From Nocardia pseudovaccinii NBRC 100343 (lineage in GTDB: Bacteria > Actinomycetota > Actinomycetes > Mycobacteriales > Mycobacteriaceae): DNA of 64,000 nucleotides. The DNA lies in assembly GCF_001613225.1 (NCBI RefSeq), contig NZ_BDBY01000250.1, positions 18,411 to 82,410 of the forward strand. The letters run 5' to 3'. Below the pieces are notes generated by a model that was not told where the DNA came from, did not search any database, and saw only the letters and a list, made by a program, of their open reading frames with translations. Positions 17,250 through 25,637 of the stretch are shown here, piece after piece. Each line of letters begins with the position of its first letter. Position 1 is the stretch's first letter. The position numbers were made by a program, and so were the translations under genes.

Positions 17250-18800
17250 TCACTTGGTCAGGCCGACACCGCGGATGTCCACGGAGGTCGAGAGCTGGGA
17301 GAACGGCAGTCGATCGACCCCGACCATGTTCGAACGCATGAGCAGGGCGACGGTCTGGTTGCAGATCGGGATGTGTGTCGGCTCCTTGAAGAGCCGCCTG
17401 GTCAGATCCTGATAAGCGGCCGAGCGCTGAGGGCTGCCGAGTTCGAGTGCACGAGCAGCATCGGCAGCCGGTACCAGTGCTGCGGCGGCATTGCCGGGAT
17501 TCAGTTGCCCGGCGCCGATATGCGTCGCGAACAACACGCTGGGGTCGGGATAGGTAATCGACTGCTGGTGGACCATCGCGCCGTACTTGCCCTGCCCGAA
17601 GACCGATCGCACGAGAGCGGGCTCGGTCGGAATGAGGTTCAGGGTCACGCCGACTTTGGCGAGCATGCCCTGCACCATCTGGGCGATCGTGCGCGGCGGC
17701 TCCAAATTCGACGCCAGCGTGTCGAGCGTGAATCTCCCCACGCCCTCTTCGGCAAGAATCCGCTTCGCCTCATCCACGTTGTAGTCGTAGTTCAGGCCGT
17801 CGACATAGCCGGGGTAGGCGGCCGGCAATGCCTCGCTGTTGGGCGGGCATGCGCCCTCCAGGGCAGCCGAGATCGCCGCACGGTCGATCGCCAGGTTCAA
17901 CGCCAGACGCACCCGCGGGTTGTTCAGCGGGGGAGTCGCCGCGTTGAGAAACATGACCTGCTGCATGGAGTCTCCGTACACATGCAGCTGGTACTGGCCG
18001 GTGCTCCCGATATCCTTCGCCTGCATCCAAGTCGCCGGGGTGACGCTCACGATGTCGGCACCGCCCGAGGTGAGCAGGTTGACGCGCGCCGCGTCATCGG
18101 CAACGGCGATGAGCTCGACCCGGTCGGGGACGACTAGGTCGTGATCCCAATAATTCGGATTCTTGGCGAGGATGACACGGTCTGTCGCGAACTGTTGCAT
18201 CATGAACGGCCCCGAACCTGCGGGCGTTTGTTGCAAGTTCGGCGAGTTCAACGCTGCCGGGCTGATCATCGCGCCGGTTGTCGTCGCCAGTCGCAACAGA
18301 ATCGTCGGGTCCGGGGCTTGCAGGTGAAGACGAACCTGGTACGGACCATCCGCGAACATGTCGGTCACACCGGCCAGTTGCGCCGCGACGGTGGATTCTG
18401 GAGCCTTTGCTCGTCGCAGGTTCGCGACCACTGCGTTCGCATCGAAATGTTGACCGTCGTGGAATGTGACGTCGTCACGTAGTTGGAACGTCAAGTCCAA
18501 CCCGTCATTGGAGAACTTGTACGACGTGGCGAGCTGCGGCGCGACCTCGCTATCGGGGGTGAGCCGCACGAGGCGGTCGTATACCAACACCATCATCGGC
18601 ATGTCGGCTCCCTGTGACACGCTGCGATGCGGATCCCATTGCCGCCCGACTACAGGGAGGGAATATCGGACCGGCTGGGTGGGATCGAACTGCCCGCCTC
18701 CGCTGACCGATCCGCTACCGCTGGATCCGCTACACGCTGTCAGTGCGAGCACGCCCGCAGCCGCCATCAGCGCGCCGAGTTTAACCATCATCTGACGCAT
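17250..18800 (-). CDS. ABC transporter solute-binding lipoprotein, SBP family 5
   Basis: A 516-residue extracellular binding protein anchored as a lipoprotein: signal MRQMMVKLGALMAAAGVLAL with lipobox LTAC and lipidated Cys23, then a Ser/Gly linker. The body matches the peptide/nickel-binding family 5 (PQLATSYKFSNDGLDLTFQL, DDVTFHDGQHFDANAV). It is the first gene of an eight-gene minus-strand operon with its permeases and ATPases. The catabolic-locus operator lies 48 bp upstream. In this setting the ligand is probably the pathway substrate or a conjugate of it, but that is inference. Confidence 0.92.
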   Translation of the reverse strand: MRQMMVKLGALMAAAGVLALTACSGSSGSGSVSGGGQFDPTQPVRYSLPVVGRQWDPHRSVSQGADMPMMVLVYDRLVRLTPDSEVAPQLATSYKFSNDGLDLTFQLRDDVTFHDGQHFDANAVVANLRRAKAPESTVAAQLAGVTDMFADGPYQVRLHLQAPDPTILLRLATTTGAMISPAALNSPNLQQTPAGSGPFMMQQFATDRVILAKNPNYWDHDLVVPDRVELIAVADDAARVNLLTSGGADIVSVTPATWMQAKDIGSTGQYQLHVYGDSMQQVMFLNAATPPLNNPRVRLALNLAIDRAAISAALEGACPPNSEALPAAYPGYVDGLNYDYNVDEAKRILAEEGVGRFTLDTLASNLEPPRTIAQMVQGMLAKVGVTLNLIPTEPALVRSVFGQGKYGAMVHQQSITYPDPSVLFATHIGAGQLNPGNAAAALVPAADAARALELGSPQRSAAYQDLTRRLFKEPTHIPICNQTVALLMRSNMVGVDRLPFSQLSTSVDIRGVGLTK

Positions 18801-18847
18801 TGGTCCCCCTCGCAGGGTCTTCGCGACGGGACCGAGCCCGTCATTGG

Positions 18848-18869
18848 GCTATCAAATAGTAGATATACC
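18848..18869. promoter_or_regulatory. Catabolic-locus operator, site A (solute-binding protein operon)
   Basis: Begins GCTATCAAATAG and ends ATATACC; a weaker match to the 22-bp consensus (GCTATCC-GATTATCG-CCTANCC) seen in other promoters of this locus. Immediately downstream, at 18865-18896, ATACCGAT and ATCGGTAT form a perfect 8-bp inverted repeat with a 16-bp spacer, perhaps a second binding site. Confidence 0.55.
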
Positions 18870-19000
18870 GATATTCGGATGTCAATAGATCGGTATGCAA
18901 ACTAGATTGCTGTCGGGCCGATGATGGGGAGCTGATCGCGTCGTTCGGAATGGCATTCACGCCCTCTCGTTCGCCCGGCCGAGAGCGAGCCGAGGGCCGC

Positions 19001-19966
19001 TCATGGCCTATCCGGCTCCGCGCGGAATTCGATGACGAGTCGGCCTCTGGTCCCGCCTCGATCGAGCCGGATATGCGCCTCGCTTGCTCGTTCGGGCGGG
19101 AAAGTGTCGGCGACCCGTAAGGTGAGCACCCCGTCTTCGACCTGTTGGCGCAGCCGGTCGAGCTTTTCCCGCTCGCGGCGATACTCGCGGACCCACACCT
19201 GGTGGATCGCGATATCGCGCTCGGTGGTGCCCGCGAACGGACGCACCGCGGCGAGCCCGCCGCGGTCGCGGACGGCCGGCAGGATGAGTGCGCCAAGGAC
19301 CGCGGTGTCGACCAACCCGTCCACGCCGGCGGGCATGATTTCGCGGACGCGCGCGGCGAGATCGTCGCCGCGGCGTACCACCGCGTCGGCGCCGAATGAG
19401 CGGACGACCCGCTCGTCGCGCTCGGACGCGACGGCGATCACCCTGAGGTCATCGGCTTTGGCGAGCTGCACCACGTAACCGCCCAGCGTGCCGGCTGCGC
19501 CGGTGACTGCGATCGTGCCACCCGGCGGGACCGACAGGAGATCGAGGGCAAGCCGGGCCGTGAGCCCGTTCATCGGCAGGGTAGCGGCGGCACGGAGTGT
19601 GGCTCCGGATGGGATACGCACCACGGAACGGGCCGGTGTCACGATGCTGTCGCTATAGCCGCCGTGGTTGCCCTTGGGCATCACGATCGCCATGACCCGG
19701 TCGCCGACCCCGAGATCGGTTCCGGTGTCCGGGCCGACTTCGTCCACTATTCCCGCGACGTCCATTCCGGGCACGTACGGGGGCTCGTAGCCTTGCTGAC
19801 GTTCGTGGCCCAGCCCGGTGCGCACGACCGCGTCGGTCGGGTTCACCGCGGCGGCGTGCACCGCTATGCGCACCTTTCCCGGTCCGGCATGGCGGTCGGG
19901 CAGTTCGAAGAGGCGCAGCGCCTCGGGCCCGCCGTACGCATCCGGCATCACTCCTACGACTCGCAT
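19001..19966 (-). CDS. Zinc-free MDR quinone oxidoreductase-like enzyme
   Basis: A 321-residue medium-chain reductase with an N-terminal GroES-like domain (GPEALRLFELPD, AVNPTDAVVR, PYVPGMDVAG) and a Rossmann domain with TGAAGTLGGYVVQLAK, a cofactor motif of the NADPH:quinone reductase subgroup. No zinc-binding Cys/His set is present. GGGCGGCAG precedes ATG 19966. It is divergent from the DUF35/thiolase operon across operator site B. It probably reduces an enone or quinone intermediate. A paralog is at 52.5 kb. Confidence 0.88.
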   Translation of the reverse strand: MRVVGVMPDAYGGPEALRLFELPDRHAGPGKVRIAVHAAAVNPTDAVVRTGLGHERQQGYEPPYVPGMDVAGIVDEVGPDTGTDLGVGDRVMAIVMPKGNHGGYSDSIVTPARSVVRIPSGATLRAAATLPMNGLTARLALDLLSVPPGGTIAVTGAAGTLGGYVVQLAKADDLRVIAVASERDERVVRSFGADAVVRRGDDLAARVREIMPAGVDGLVDTAVLGALILPAVRDRGGLAAVRPFAGTTERDIAIHQVWVREYRREREKLDRLRQQVEDGVLTLRVADTFPPERASEAHIRLDRGGTRGRLVIEFRAEPDRP

Positions 19967-20004
19967 CTGCCGCCCGTTCCCTCTGCCGGTCCGATTTACA
20001 ACTT

Positions 20005-20026
20005 TGATGGCAGATAATAGGCTAGC
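20005..20026. promoter_or_regulatory. Catabolic-locus operator, site B (divergent promoter)
   Basis: Read on the minus strand it begins GCTAGCCTATTATCTG, matching most positions of the locus consensus. It lies 39 bp upstream of the oxidoreductase start and 23 bp upstream of the DUF35 start, so one bound regulator could control both directions. Confidence 0.6.
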
Positions 20027-20048
20027 CGTTTATTGAGCAGGAGATGCG

Positions 20049-20474
20049 ATGATTCGTCGACCTCAACCGGTGCCAACCGAGCTGACGCGCGGTTTCTGGG
20101 ATGCCGCGGCACGGCGCGTGCTCAGCATTCAGCGATGTCGCAACTGCGGGCAGCGGTTCCATCCGCCCGTTCCGGTGTGCTCGCGATGTCATTGCGAGAA
20201 GCTGCGCTTCGACCCAGTCAGCGGCCTCGGAACGATTTACGCCTACACCGTCATGACCGAGGCGCTGGTGCCCGGCTTCGCGGCGGGTATCCCGCTCGTC
20301 GTCGCGGCCGTTGAGCTGGACGAGCAGGAAGGATTGGTCGTGGTGTCGAACCTGGTCGACTTCGGCGGCACGGAGGTGCCGATCGGCGCTCGTGTCGAAG
20401 TCGCCTTCGAAGAGCTTCCCGACGGCGGGGGTACTCTCCCGCAGTTCCGGTTCCGCGACGAGCTGATCGCATGA
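20049..20474 (+). CDS. Zn-ribbon and OB-fold protein (DUF35), thiolase partner
   Basis: A 141-residue DUF35 protein. A rubredoxin-like zinc ribbon has Cys30, Cys33, Cys44 and Cys47 (QRCRNCG, PVCSRCHCE), followed by an OB-fold (GLGTIYAYTVMTEALVP onward). DUF35 proteins form complexes with SCP-x-type thiolases and bind the acyl-CoA, as ChsH2 does with Ltp2 in sterol degradation. Its stop overlaps the start of the following thiolase gene by 4 bp (ATGA), so a complex is likely. Confidence 0.9.
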   Translation: MIRRPQPVPTELTRGFWDAAARRVLSIQRCRNCGQRFHPPVPVCSRCHCEKLRFDPVSGLGTIYAYTVMTEALVPGFAAGIPLVVAAVELDEQEGLVVVSNLVDFGGTEVPIGARVEVAFEELPDGGGTLPQFRFRDELIA

Positions 20475-21643
20475 TTCGCCGGCGCGGTCGGGGCGCGGCG
20501 ATCGTCGGCACCGGGTTCTCCGACGTCGCTCGCAGCTCGTCGTCGCCGCTCGGCGCGCATGTGGTTCAGGCATGCTTGCGGGCCATCGACGACTGCGGTT
20601 TATCCGTGCACGACATCGACGGGGTGGCCAACTATCCGAACCCCTCGCGGCCCGTCGGTGCGATCGTCGACGGTATCGACGTGGCCGGCGTGAACTACGT
20701 CGCGGGCACACTCGGCCTCGACAATCTCGGCTGGGCATGCTCGGTGTCACAGGGGACGGTGATCGGCGCGGTCGGCGAGGCGATCAACGCGGTGCTCGCG
20801 GGCTCGGCTCGCCACGTCCTGGTGTGGCGCGCGATGTTCAACCCACCTGGGCGGTTCGGGCGGGTCGAGGTCACTACGGCCGAGGCGAACAATCAGTTCA
20901 CGCACCCGTACGGACTGGCCCACAATGTGATGCTGTTCGCGCTGCCGTATGCGCGTTACCTGTGGAAATTCGGCAAGTCGAGAGCTGATATGGCCGCATT
21001 CGTGTCGAAGAATCGCGACTACGTCGCCGATGACCCCGACTCGGTCTTCGCCGGCCGCGCACTCTCGGTCGACGAATACCTCGCGGCTCGGATGATCGCG
21101 ACGCCGCTGTCGCTCTACGACTGCGATATGCCGGTCACCGGTTGCGGCGCTGTCGTGGTCGCGGCTGCCGATCGCGCCGTGGACCTGCGCCACCGGCCTG
21201 CCTTCGTCGCCGGCCACGTGAGCCTGGGGCTGCCCACCCGCAACAGCGTCATCATGCAGTACGAGCACCTCGCCGAGAGCGGGCGACGGCTCGGCGCGCG
21301 GCTGTGGGAGAACGCGGGACTGGATCCGTCCGACGTCGATCAAGCGAACCTTTACGACGGTTTCAGCTACTACGTTCCGTTCTGGGCCGAGTGGCTCGGG
21401 TTCTGTGCGGAAGGTGAGGGTCTCGACTACCTGGCGAGCGGCACGAGCGAACGTATCCCGATCAACACCAACGGTGGCGCGCTCGGCCGAGGACGGCTGC
21501 ACGGCACACCGCAGCTGATCGAGGCGGTTCGACAGCTCCAGGGCCGAGCGCTCCATCAGGTCGGCGGCGCTCGCGTGACGGTCGCCAACGCTGGCGATCC
21601 GAGTCACGGCGCGGCCGCCGTCGTCCTCACCAACGAGGCCTGA
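20471..21643 (+). CDS. SCP-x/lipid-transfer-type thiolase-like protein
   Basis: A 390-residue thiolase-fold protein of the lipid-transfer (Ltp) group. Cys90 sits at the nucleophile position (WACSVSQGT), but the C-terminal loop is TNGGALGRGRLHGTP rather than the GHPxGATG of true thiolases. Several Ltp proteins with such changes catalyse retro-aldol C-C cleavage with a DUF35 partner. It is coupled to the DUF35 gene by an ATGA overlap. I therefore call thiolase-fold with confidence and the reaction (thiolysis versus retro-aldol) as open. Confidence 0.85.
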   Translation: MIRRRGRGAAIVGTGFSDVARSSSSPLGAHVVQACLRAIDDCGLSVHDIDGVANYPNPSRPVGAIVDGIDVAGVNYVAGTLGLDNLGWACSVSQGTVIGAVGEAINAVLAGSARHVLVWRAMFNPPGRFGRVEVTTAEANNQFTHPYGLAHNVMLFALPYARYLWKFGKSRADMAAFVSKNRDYVADDPDSVFAGRALSVDEYLAARMIATPLSLYDCDMPVTGCGAVVVAAADRAVDLRHRPAFVAGHVSLGLPTRNSVIMQYEHLAESGRRLGARLWENAGLDPSDVDQANLYDGFSYYVPFWAEWLGFCAEGEGLDYLASGTSERIPINTNGGALGRGRLHGTPQLIEAVRQLQGRALHQVGGARVTVANAGDPSHGAAAVVLTNEA

Positions 21644-21698
21644 ACCGCGTATCGGCGCGGGTTCGTGAGGTGCCGAGATCGGTCATCATAATTTGACT

Positions 21699-21720
21699 GG
21701 ATAGGCGATAATCGGATAGC
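21699..21720. promoter_or_regulatory. Catabolic-locus operator, site C (acyl-CoA dehydrogenase operon)
   Basis: Contains TAGGCGATAATCGGATA, the clearest copy of the dyad TA-nn-CGAT-n-ATCG-nn-TA, flanked by GGA and GC. It lies 103 bp upstream of the first acyl-CoA dehydrogenase start and 56 bp after the preceding thiolase stop, and marks a separate promoter. Confidence 0.7.
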
Positions 21721-21823
21721 ATACTAAATCTCGCGGATCGCGCGTCGAATTGTTGTTGCGCGGCGTGGAGCTCGAGGGCGTGCGGTTCGGCGCGACCTCG
21801 CCGTCGTTCGGAATGGGTGAGTG

Positions 21824-22981
21824 ATGGACCTGACCTGGAACGAGGCCGAAAAGGCCTTCCGGCTCGAGGCGCGTACCTGGTTGGAACGAAACCTGGCCGA
21901 GTGGCGCGCCGAGTTGGGCGGTCCGGTGCTGTCCGGTGACACCCGAGCGGGTTTCGCTCAGCACCTGCGATGGGAGCGCCGACTGTTCGCCGACCGATGG
22001 GCGGCCATCTCGTGGGTGCCTGAGCACGGTGGCCGTGGCGCATCGTTGTGGGAGTGGCTGCTTTTCGAGGAGGAGTACTACCGCGCCGGGGCACCGGCCC
22101 GTGTCACGCAGAATGGAATCTTCCTCTTGGCCCCGTCTATTTACGAGTTCGGCACTCCTGCCCAGCGCGACGGCATTCTGCCGCGGATGGCCGGTGCCGA
22201 GGACCTCTGGTGTCAGGGCTGGAGCGAGCCGAACGCCGGCAGCGACCTCGCCTCGGTAACCAGTACGGCCCGGCGTGTCGACGGTGGCTGGGTACTGCAC
22301 GGCCAGAAGACGTGGACGACGCGAGGGGCGTTCTGCACCCATCTGTTCGGCCTGTTCCGCACGGATTCCGACGTGACACGCCACGGCGGCCTCACCTACC
22401 TGCTCGTACCGCTCGACACCCCAGGAGTGACCGTGCGCGGGTTCGGTCGGCTCGACGGCGACGAAGGTTTCGCGGAGGTCTTCTTCGACGAGGCGTTCCT
22501 GGTCGATGACGCGGTGGCGGGTGGTGTCGTGCTGGGGCAGCCGGGAAATGGTTGGGCCGTGGCGATGGCCACGGCAGGTTCCGAGCGCGGTCTGACGTTG
22601 CGGTCGCCGGGGCGATTTCTGGCGACCGCGGGCCGCTTGGGCGATCTGCTCGCTCAGCGGGGCGGCGATCTCGACCTGCGTCGGCGGGTGGCCGATGCGT
22701 GGATGAAGGCCGAGGCCTACCAGTTGCAGACGTTGCAAACGGTGACCCGCCTGGATGCCGGTCAGCCGGTCGGAGCCGAAGCCAGTGTGAGCAAACTGTG
22801 GTGGAGCGAACTGGATATCGAACTCCACGAGGTCGCCATGGACCTGCTCGGCGAAGAGGCCGAGCGCGATGGCTCGTGGAGCAAGGGCTGGCAGTTTTCG
22901 CTGTCGGGCCCGATCTATGCCGGTACCAACGAGATTCAGCGGAATATCGCCGCTGAACGACTGTTGGGGTTGCCGCGATGA
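21824..22981 (+). CDS. Acyl-CoA dehydrogenase, large subunit type
   Basis: A 385-residue FAD enzyme with the acyl-CoA dehydrogenase layout: N-terminal helices, the FAD-binding stretch WCQGWSEPNAGSDLASV, the middle beta domain, and a C-terminal helical domain ending AGTNEIQRNIAAERLLG. It introduces an alpha-beta double bond into an acyl-CoA. GTG 21821 directly precedes ATG 21824; I use the ATG. It overlaps the next acyl-CoA dehydrogenase by 4 bp, which suggests a heteromer like the alpha2beta2 FadE pairs of sterol catabolism. Confidence 0.9.
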   Translation: MDLTWNEAEKAFRLEARTWLERNLAEWRAELGGPVLSGDTRAGFAQHLRWERRLFADRWAAISWVPEHGGRGASLWEWLLFEEEYYRAGAPARVTQNGIFLLAPSIYEFGTPAQRDGILPRMAGAEDLWCQGWSEPNAGSDLASVTSTARRVDGGWVLHGQKTWTTRGAFCTHLFGLFRTDSDVTRHGGLTYLLVPLDTPGVTVRGFGRLDGDEGFAEVFFDEAFLVDDAVAGGVVLGQPGNGWAVAMATAGSERGLTLRSPGRFLATAGRLGDLLAQRGGDLDLRRRVADAWMKAEAYQLQTLQTVTRLDAGQPVGAEASVSKLWWSELDIELHEVAMDLLGEEAERDGSWSKGWQFSLSGPIYAGTNEIQRNIAAERLLGLPR

Positions 22982-23934
22982 GGTTCGCCTTGACCGACGA
23001 GCAGTCGGCGTTCCGCAATGCGGTGGCGGAGTTGTTGGCCAAGGAATGCCCGCTGCCCGTGGTGCGGGCGGCCTGGGAAGCACCGCCCGGCAAGCTCGAC
23101 CGGGGTGCCTGGCAGCGCCTCGACGCGATGGGCGTGTTGTCGATGCTCGTCCCGGAGTCGCGCGGCGGTCTCGGCCTCGACGAATGCGCCCTTGTGCCCG
23201 TTCTGGAACAGACCGGCAGGTCCGCGCTGCCGCATCCGGTCGTCGAGACCGCGATGGTGGCAGCACCGCTCGGCCTGTCCGGCCTGGTCGCTACCGACCT
23301 CGGCGGTCGGCTCGTACCGTGCGCCGCCGACGCCGACGTTCTGCTGCTTCGGGCTGGTTCGACAGTACGGGCATACCACCCCGACGAGGTCGTGGTCGCC
23401 GACGTGGCGACTGTCGACGGCGCCCGGCGCGCCGCCACGGTGACAGCGGTGGGCGAAGGCACGCTCGTTTCCGACGACCCCACCGAGATCGCCATTGCCC
23501 ACCAGCACGGCGCCCTCGGCACGGCTGCCCAACTCGTGGGGCTGAGTCGGCGGATGCTCGACCTCACCGTCGCCTATGTCAGTGCGCGGCATCAGTTCGG
23601 TGTGCCGGTCGGTTCGTTCCAGGCGGTGAAGCACCGTCTGGCCGACGCGCTGGTGCAGATCGAGTTCGCCGCTCCCGCGGTGCTACGGGGCGGCTACTCG
23701 CTCGCATCGCGAGCACCGACAGCCGCTCGCGACGTATCGATGGCCAAGGCGCTGGCGTCCGATGCCGCCGCCGTCACCAGCAGGGCCGCACTGCAATGTC
23801 ACGGCGCCATCGGCTACACGGTCGAGCACGACCTGCACCTGCTGATGAAACGTGCGTGGGCGCTGGCCCGGTCCTGGGGCGACCGGGCATTTCATACCGA
23901 TGTCGTCGCGAGGACCCTGGAGGAGATGCGATGA
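22978..23934 (+). CDS. Acyl-CoA dehydrogenase, short second subunit
   Basis: A 318-residue acyl-CoA dehydrogenase-like protein, shorter than the typical 380-400 residues. The opening FALTDEQSAFRNAVAELLAK and the C-terminal QCHGAIGYTVEHDLHLLMKR match the family, while the middle beta domain is reduced. Overlaps by 4 bp with genes on both sides. In sterol-degrading actinobacteria such short partners pair with a full-length subunit to form one active site. That quaternary structure is inferred. Confidence 0.88.
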   Translation: MRFALTDEQSAFRNAVAELLAKECPLPVVRAAWEAPPGKLDRGAWQRLDAMGVLSMLVPESRGGLGLDECALVPVLEQTGRSALPHPVVETAMVAAPLGLSGLVATDLGGRLVPCAADADVLLLRAGSTVRAYHPDEVVVADVATVDGARRAATVTAVGEGTLVSDDPTEIAIAHQHGALGTAAQLVGLSRRMLDLTVAYVSARHQFGVPVGSFQAVKHRLADALVQIEFAAPAVLRGGYSLASRAPTAARDVSMAKALASDAAAVTSRAALQCHGAIGYTVEHDLHLLMKRAWALARSWGDRAFHTDVVARTLEEMR

Positions 23935-24371
23935 GAGCCAGAGTGCCGGCGCTCGGTGCCGAGGGATGGTTCACCGAGGATGGTCCAGCCTTGATCGGCA
24001 GCCGATGCACGACCTGTGGCACGGTGGCGTTCCCCGCGGCTAGCTACCGCTGCGGCAATCCCGGGTGCGACGGACACGAGTTCGCGCAGGAGAGGTTGGG
24101 CTCGGCAGGCACCGTGTGGAGCTACACCGACTTGCGTTACCAGCCGCCGTCCCCGTATGTCACGGCAGGGGAGCCGTACCGGCCGTGCGCACTGCTCGCG
24201 GTGGAGGTCGACGACAGCGGCCTGGTGATCCTCGGCCAGGCCGTCGCCGACGTGTCGGTGGACGACCTACGGGTGGGTACGCGCGTGCGGCTGGTGATCG
24301 ACACCCTGTTCAGCGACGACGATCACGACTACACGATCTGGAAGTGGCGCCCGATGGAGGTGGCGGGGTGA
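23931..24371 (+). CDS. Zn-ribbon and OB-fold protein (DUF35), second copy
   Basis: A 146-residue DUF35 protein with zinc-ribbon Cys26, Cys29, Cys41 and Cys46 (SRCTTCG, YRCGNPGC) and an OB-fold beginning near RLGSAGTVWSYTDLRYQ. The ATG at 23931 overlaps the dehydrogenase stop (ATGA) and its own stop overlaps the GTG of the next thiolase (GTGA). It probably delivers the acyl-CoA to that thiolase. Confidence 0.9.
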   Translation: MRARVPALGAEGWFTEDGPALIGSRCTTCGTVAFPAASYRCGNPGCDGHEFAQERLGSAGTVWSYTDLRYQPPSPYVTAGEPYRPCALLAVEVDDSGLVILGQAVADVSVDDLRVGTRVRLVIDTLFSDDDHDYTIWKWRPMEVAG

Positions 24372-25558
24372 ATGACGTGATCGTTGCCGGCGTTGGAATG
24401 ACCCCGTGGGGCAAGTGGGGCCGCTCGTTTGTCGAGTACGGCGTCGAGGCCGCCACGGCGGCACTCGCCGACGCCGGCATCGACTGGCGTGATGTGCAGT
24501 TCGTCGCGGCCGGCGAGACCGTCCGCAACGGGTACGCGGGCTACGTCGCCGGGTCGTCGATCGCACAGGCACTTGGATGGTCGGGTGCTCAGCTGGCGAC
24601 GGCGTACGGCGCCTGTGCGTCGGGCACGATGGCGATCGACGTGGCGCGGGCCCGGATCCTCGCCGGACTGTGCGACATCGCCCTCGTCGTCGGGGCCGAC
24701 ACCACGCCCAAAGGCTTCCTCGCTCCCAACGCCGGCGACCGCCCCAGTGACCCCGACTGGCTGCGGTTCCGCCTGCTCGGCGCGACGAACCCGGCGTATT
24801 TCGCACTGGCGGCCCGTAGGCGCATCGACCTCTACGGGGCCACCGTGGACGACTTCGCCGCGGTCAAGGTGAAGAACGCCCGCCACGGTCTCGCCAATCC
24901 ACGCGCGCGCTTCCGCAAGGAGGTCACGGCAGCGGACGTACTCGCCTCGCCGATTGTCTCCGATCCTTTGCACCTGCTCGACATCTGCGCGACGTCCGAC
25001 GGCGGCGCGGCCCTGGTGCTGATGAGCGAGTCCAAAGCCCGCCAACTGGCCGGCGCCGCGTCGGCAGTGCGCATCCGGGGCGTCGCCAGCGTCACGCCGA
25101 CCTACCCGAACACCGTGCTCGAGCTGCCGAACATCGCCACCGACTCATCGGTCGTGGTGCCCGCTCCGCAACGCGCGTACATGGACTCGATCGGCGACAC
25201 GGCGTACGACCAGGCCGGTATCGGCCCAGACGATGTCGATGTCGCCGAGGTGTACGACCTCGCGACCGCGATCGAACTCGACTGGTACGAGCACCTCGGA
25301 TTCTGTGCGCCCGGTACCGCCGAGAAGCTGCTGCGCGCAGGTGAGACCGCACTCGGCGGGCGGATCCCGGTGAACCCGAGCGGTGGGCTCTCCTGTCTCG
25401 GGGAAGCGGTGCCGGCGCAGGCCATCGCCCAGGTATGCGAGATCACCTGGCAGCTCCAGGGCCGGGCGAACGGGCGTCAAGTCGAAGGTGCTCGCGTCGG
25501 TGTCACCGCCAACAAGGGTCTCTTCGGCCACGGCTCGGCAGTCGTCCTGAGTACCTGA
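24368..25558 (+). CDS. SCP-x-type thiolase-like protein, second DUF35-paired copy
   Basis: A 396-residue thiolase-fold protein starting at GTG 24368. Nucleophile candidate Cys83 in YGACASGTM matches thiolases. The C-terminal loop is NPSGGLSCLGEAVPAQ, where GHPxGA is altered. It ends the tightly coupled unit acyl-CoA dehydrogenase, acyl-CoA dehydrogenase, DUF35, thiolase, which would carry out one dehydrogenation and one C-C cleavage step. A hydratase between the two is not obvious in this operon. Confidence 0.85.
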   Translation: MNDVIVAGVGMTPWGKWGRSFVEYGVEAATAALADAGIDWRDVQFVAAGETVRNGYAGYVAGSSIAQALGWSGAQLATAYGACASGTMAIDVARARILAGLCDIALVVGADTTPKGFLAPNAGDRPSDPDWLRFRLLGATNPAYFALAARRRIDLYGATVDDFAAVKVKNARHGLANPRARFRKEVTAADVLASPIVSDPLHLLDICATSDGGAALVLMSESKARQLAGAASAVRIRGVASVTPTYPNTVLELPNIATDSSVVVPAPQRAYMDSIGDTAYDQAGIGPDDVDVAEVYDLATAIELDWYEHLGFCAPGTAEKLLRAGETALGGRIPVNPSGGLSCLGEAVPAQAIAQVCEITWQLQGRANGRQVEGARVGVTANKGLFGHGSAVVLST

Positions 25559-25637
25559 TCCAGGCTCGCTCCAGGACGTCGAACCGGCACGACCGCAACG
25601 ACAGCAGCAAAGCTCGACAACAGAAAGAGGTTCAACA

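Noticed and set aside
21686..23266. 526-codon minus-strand frame over the acyl-CoA dehydrogenases
   Set aside because: Antisense shadow with no motif; plus-strand genes overlap by 4 bp and have complete family signatures.
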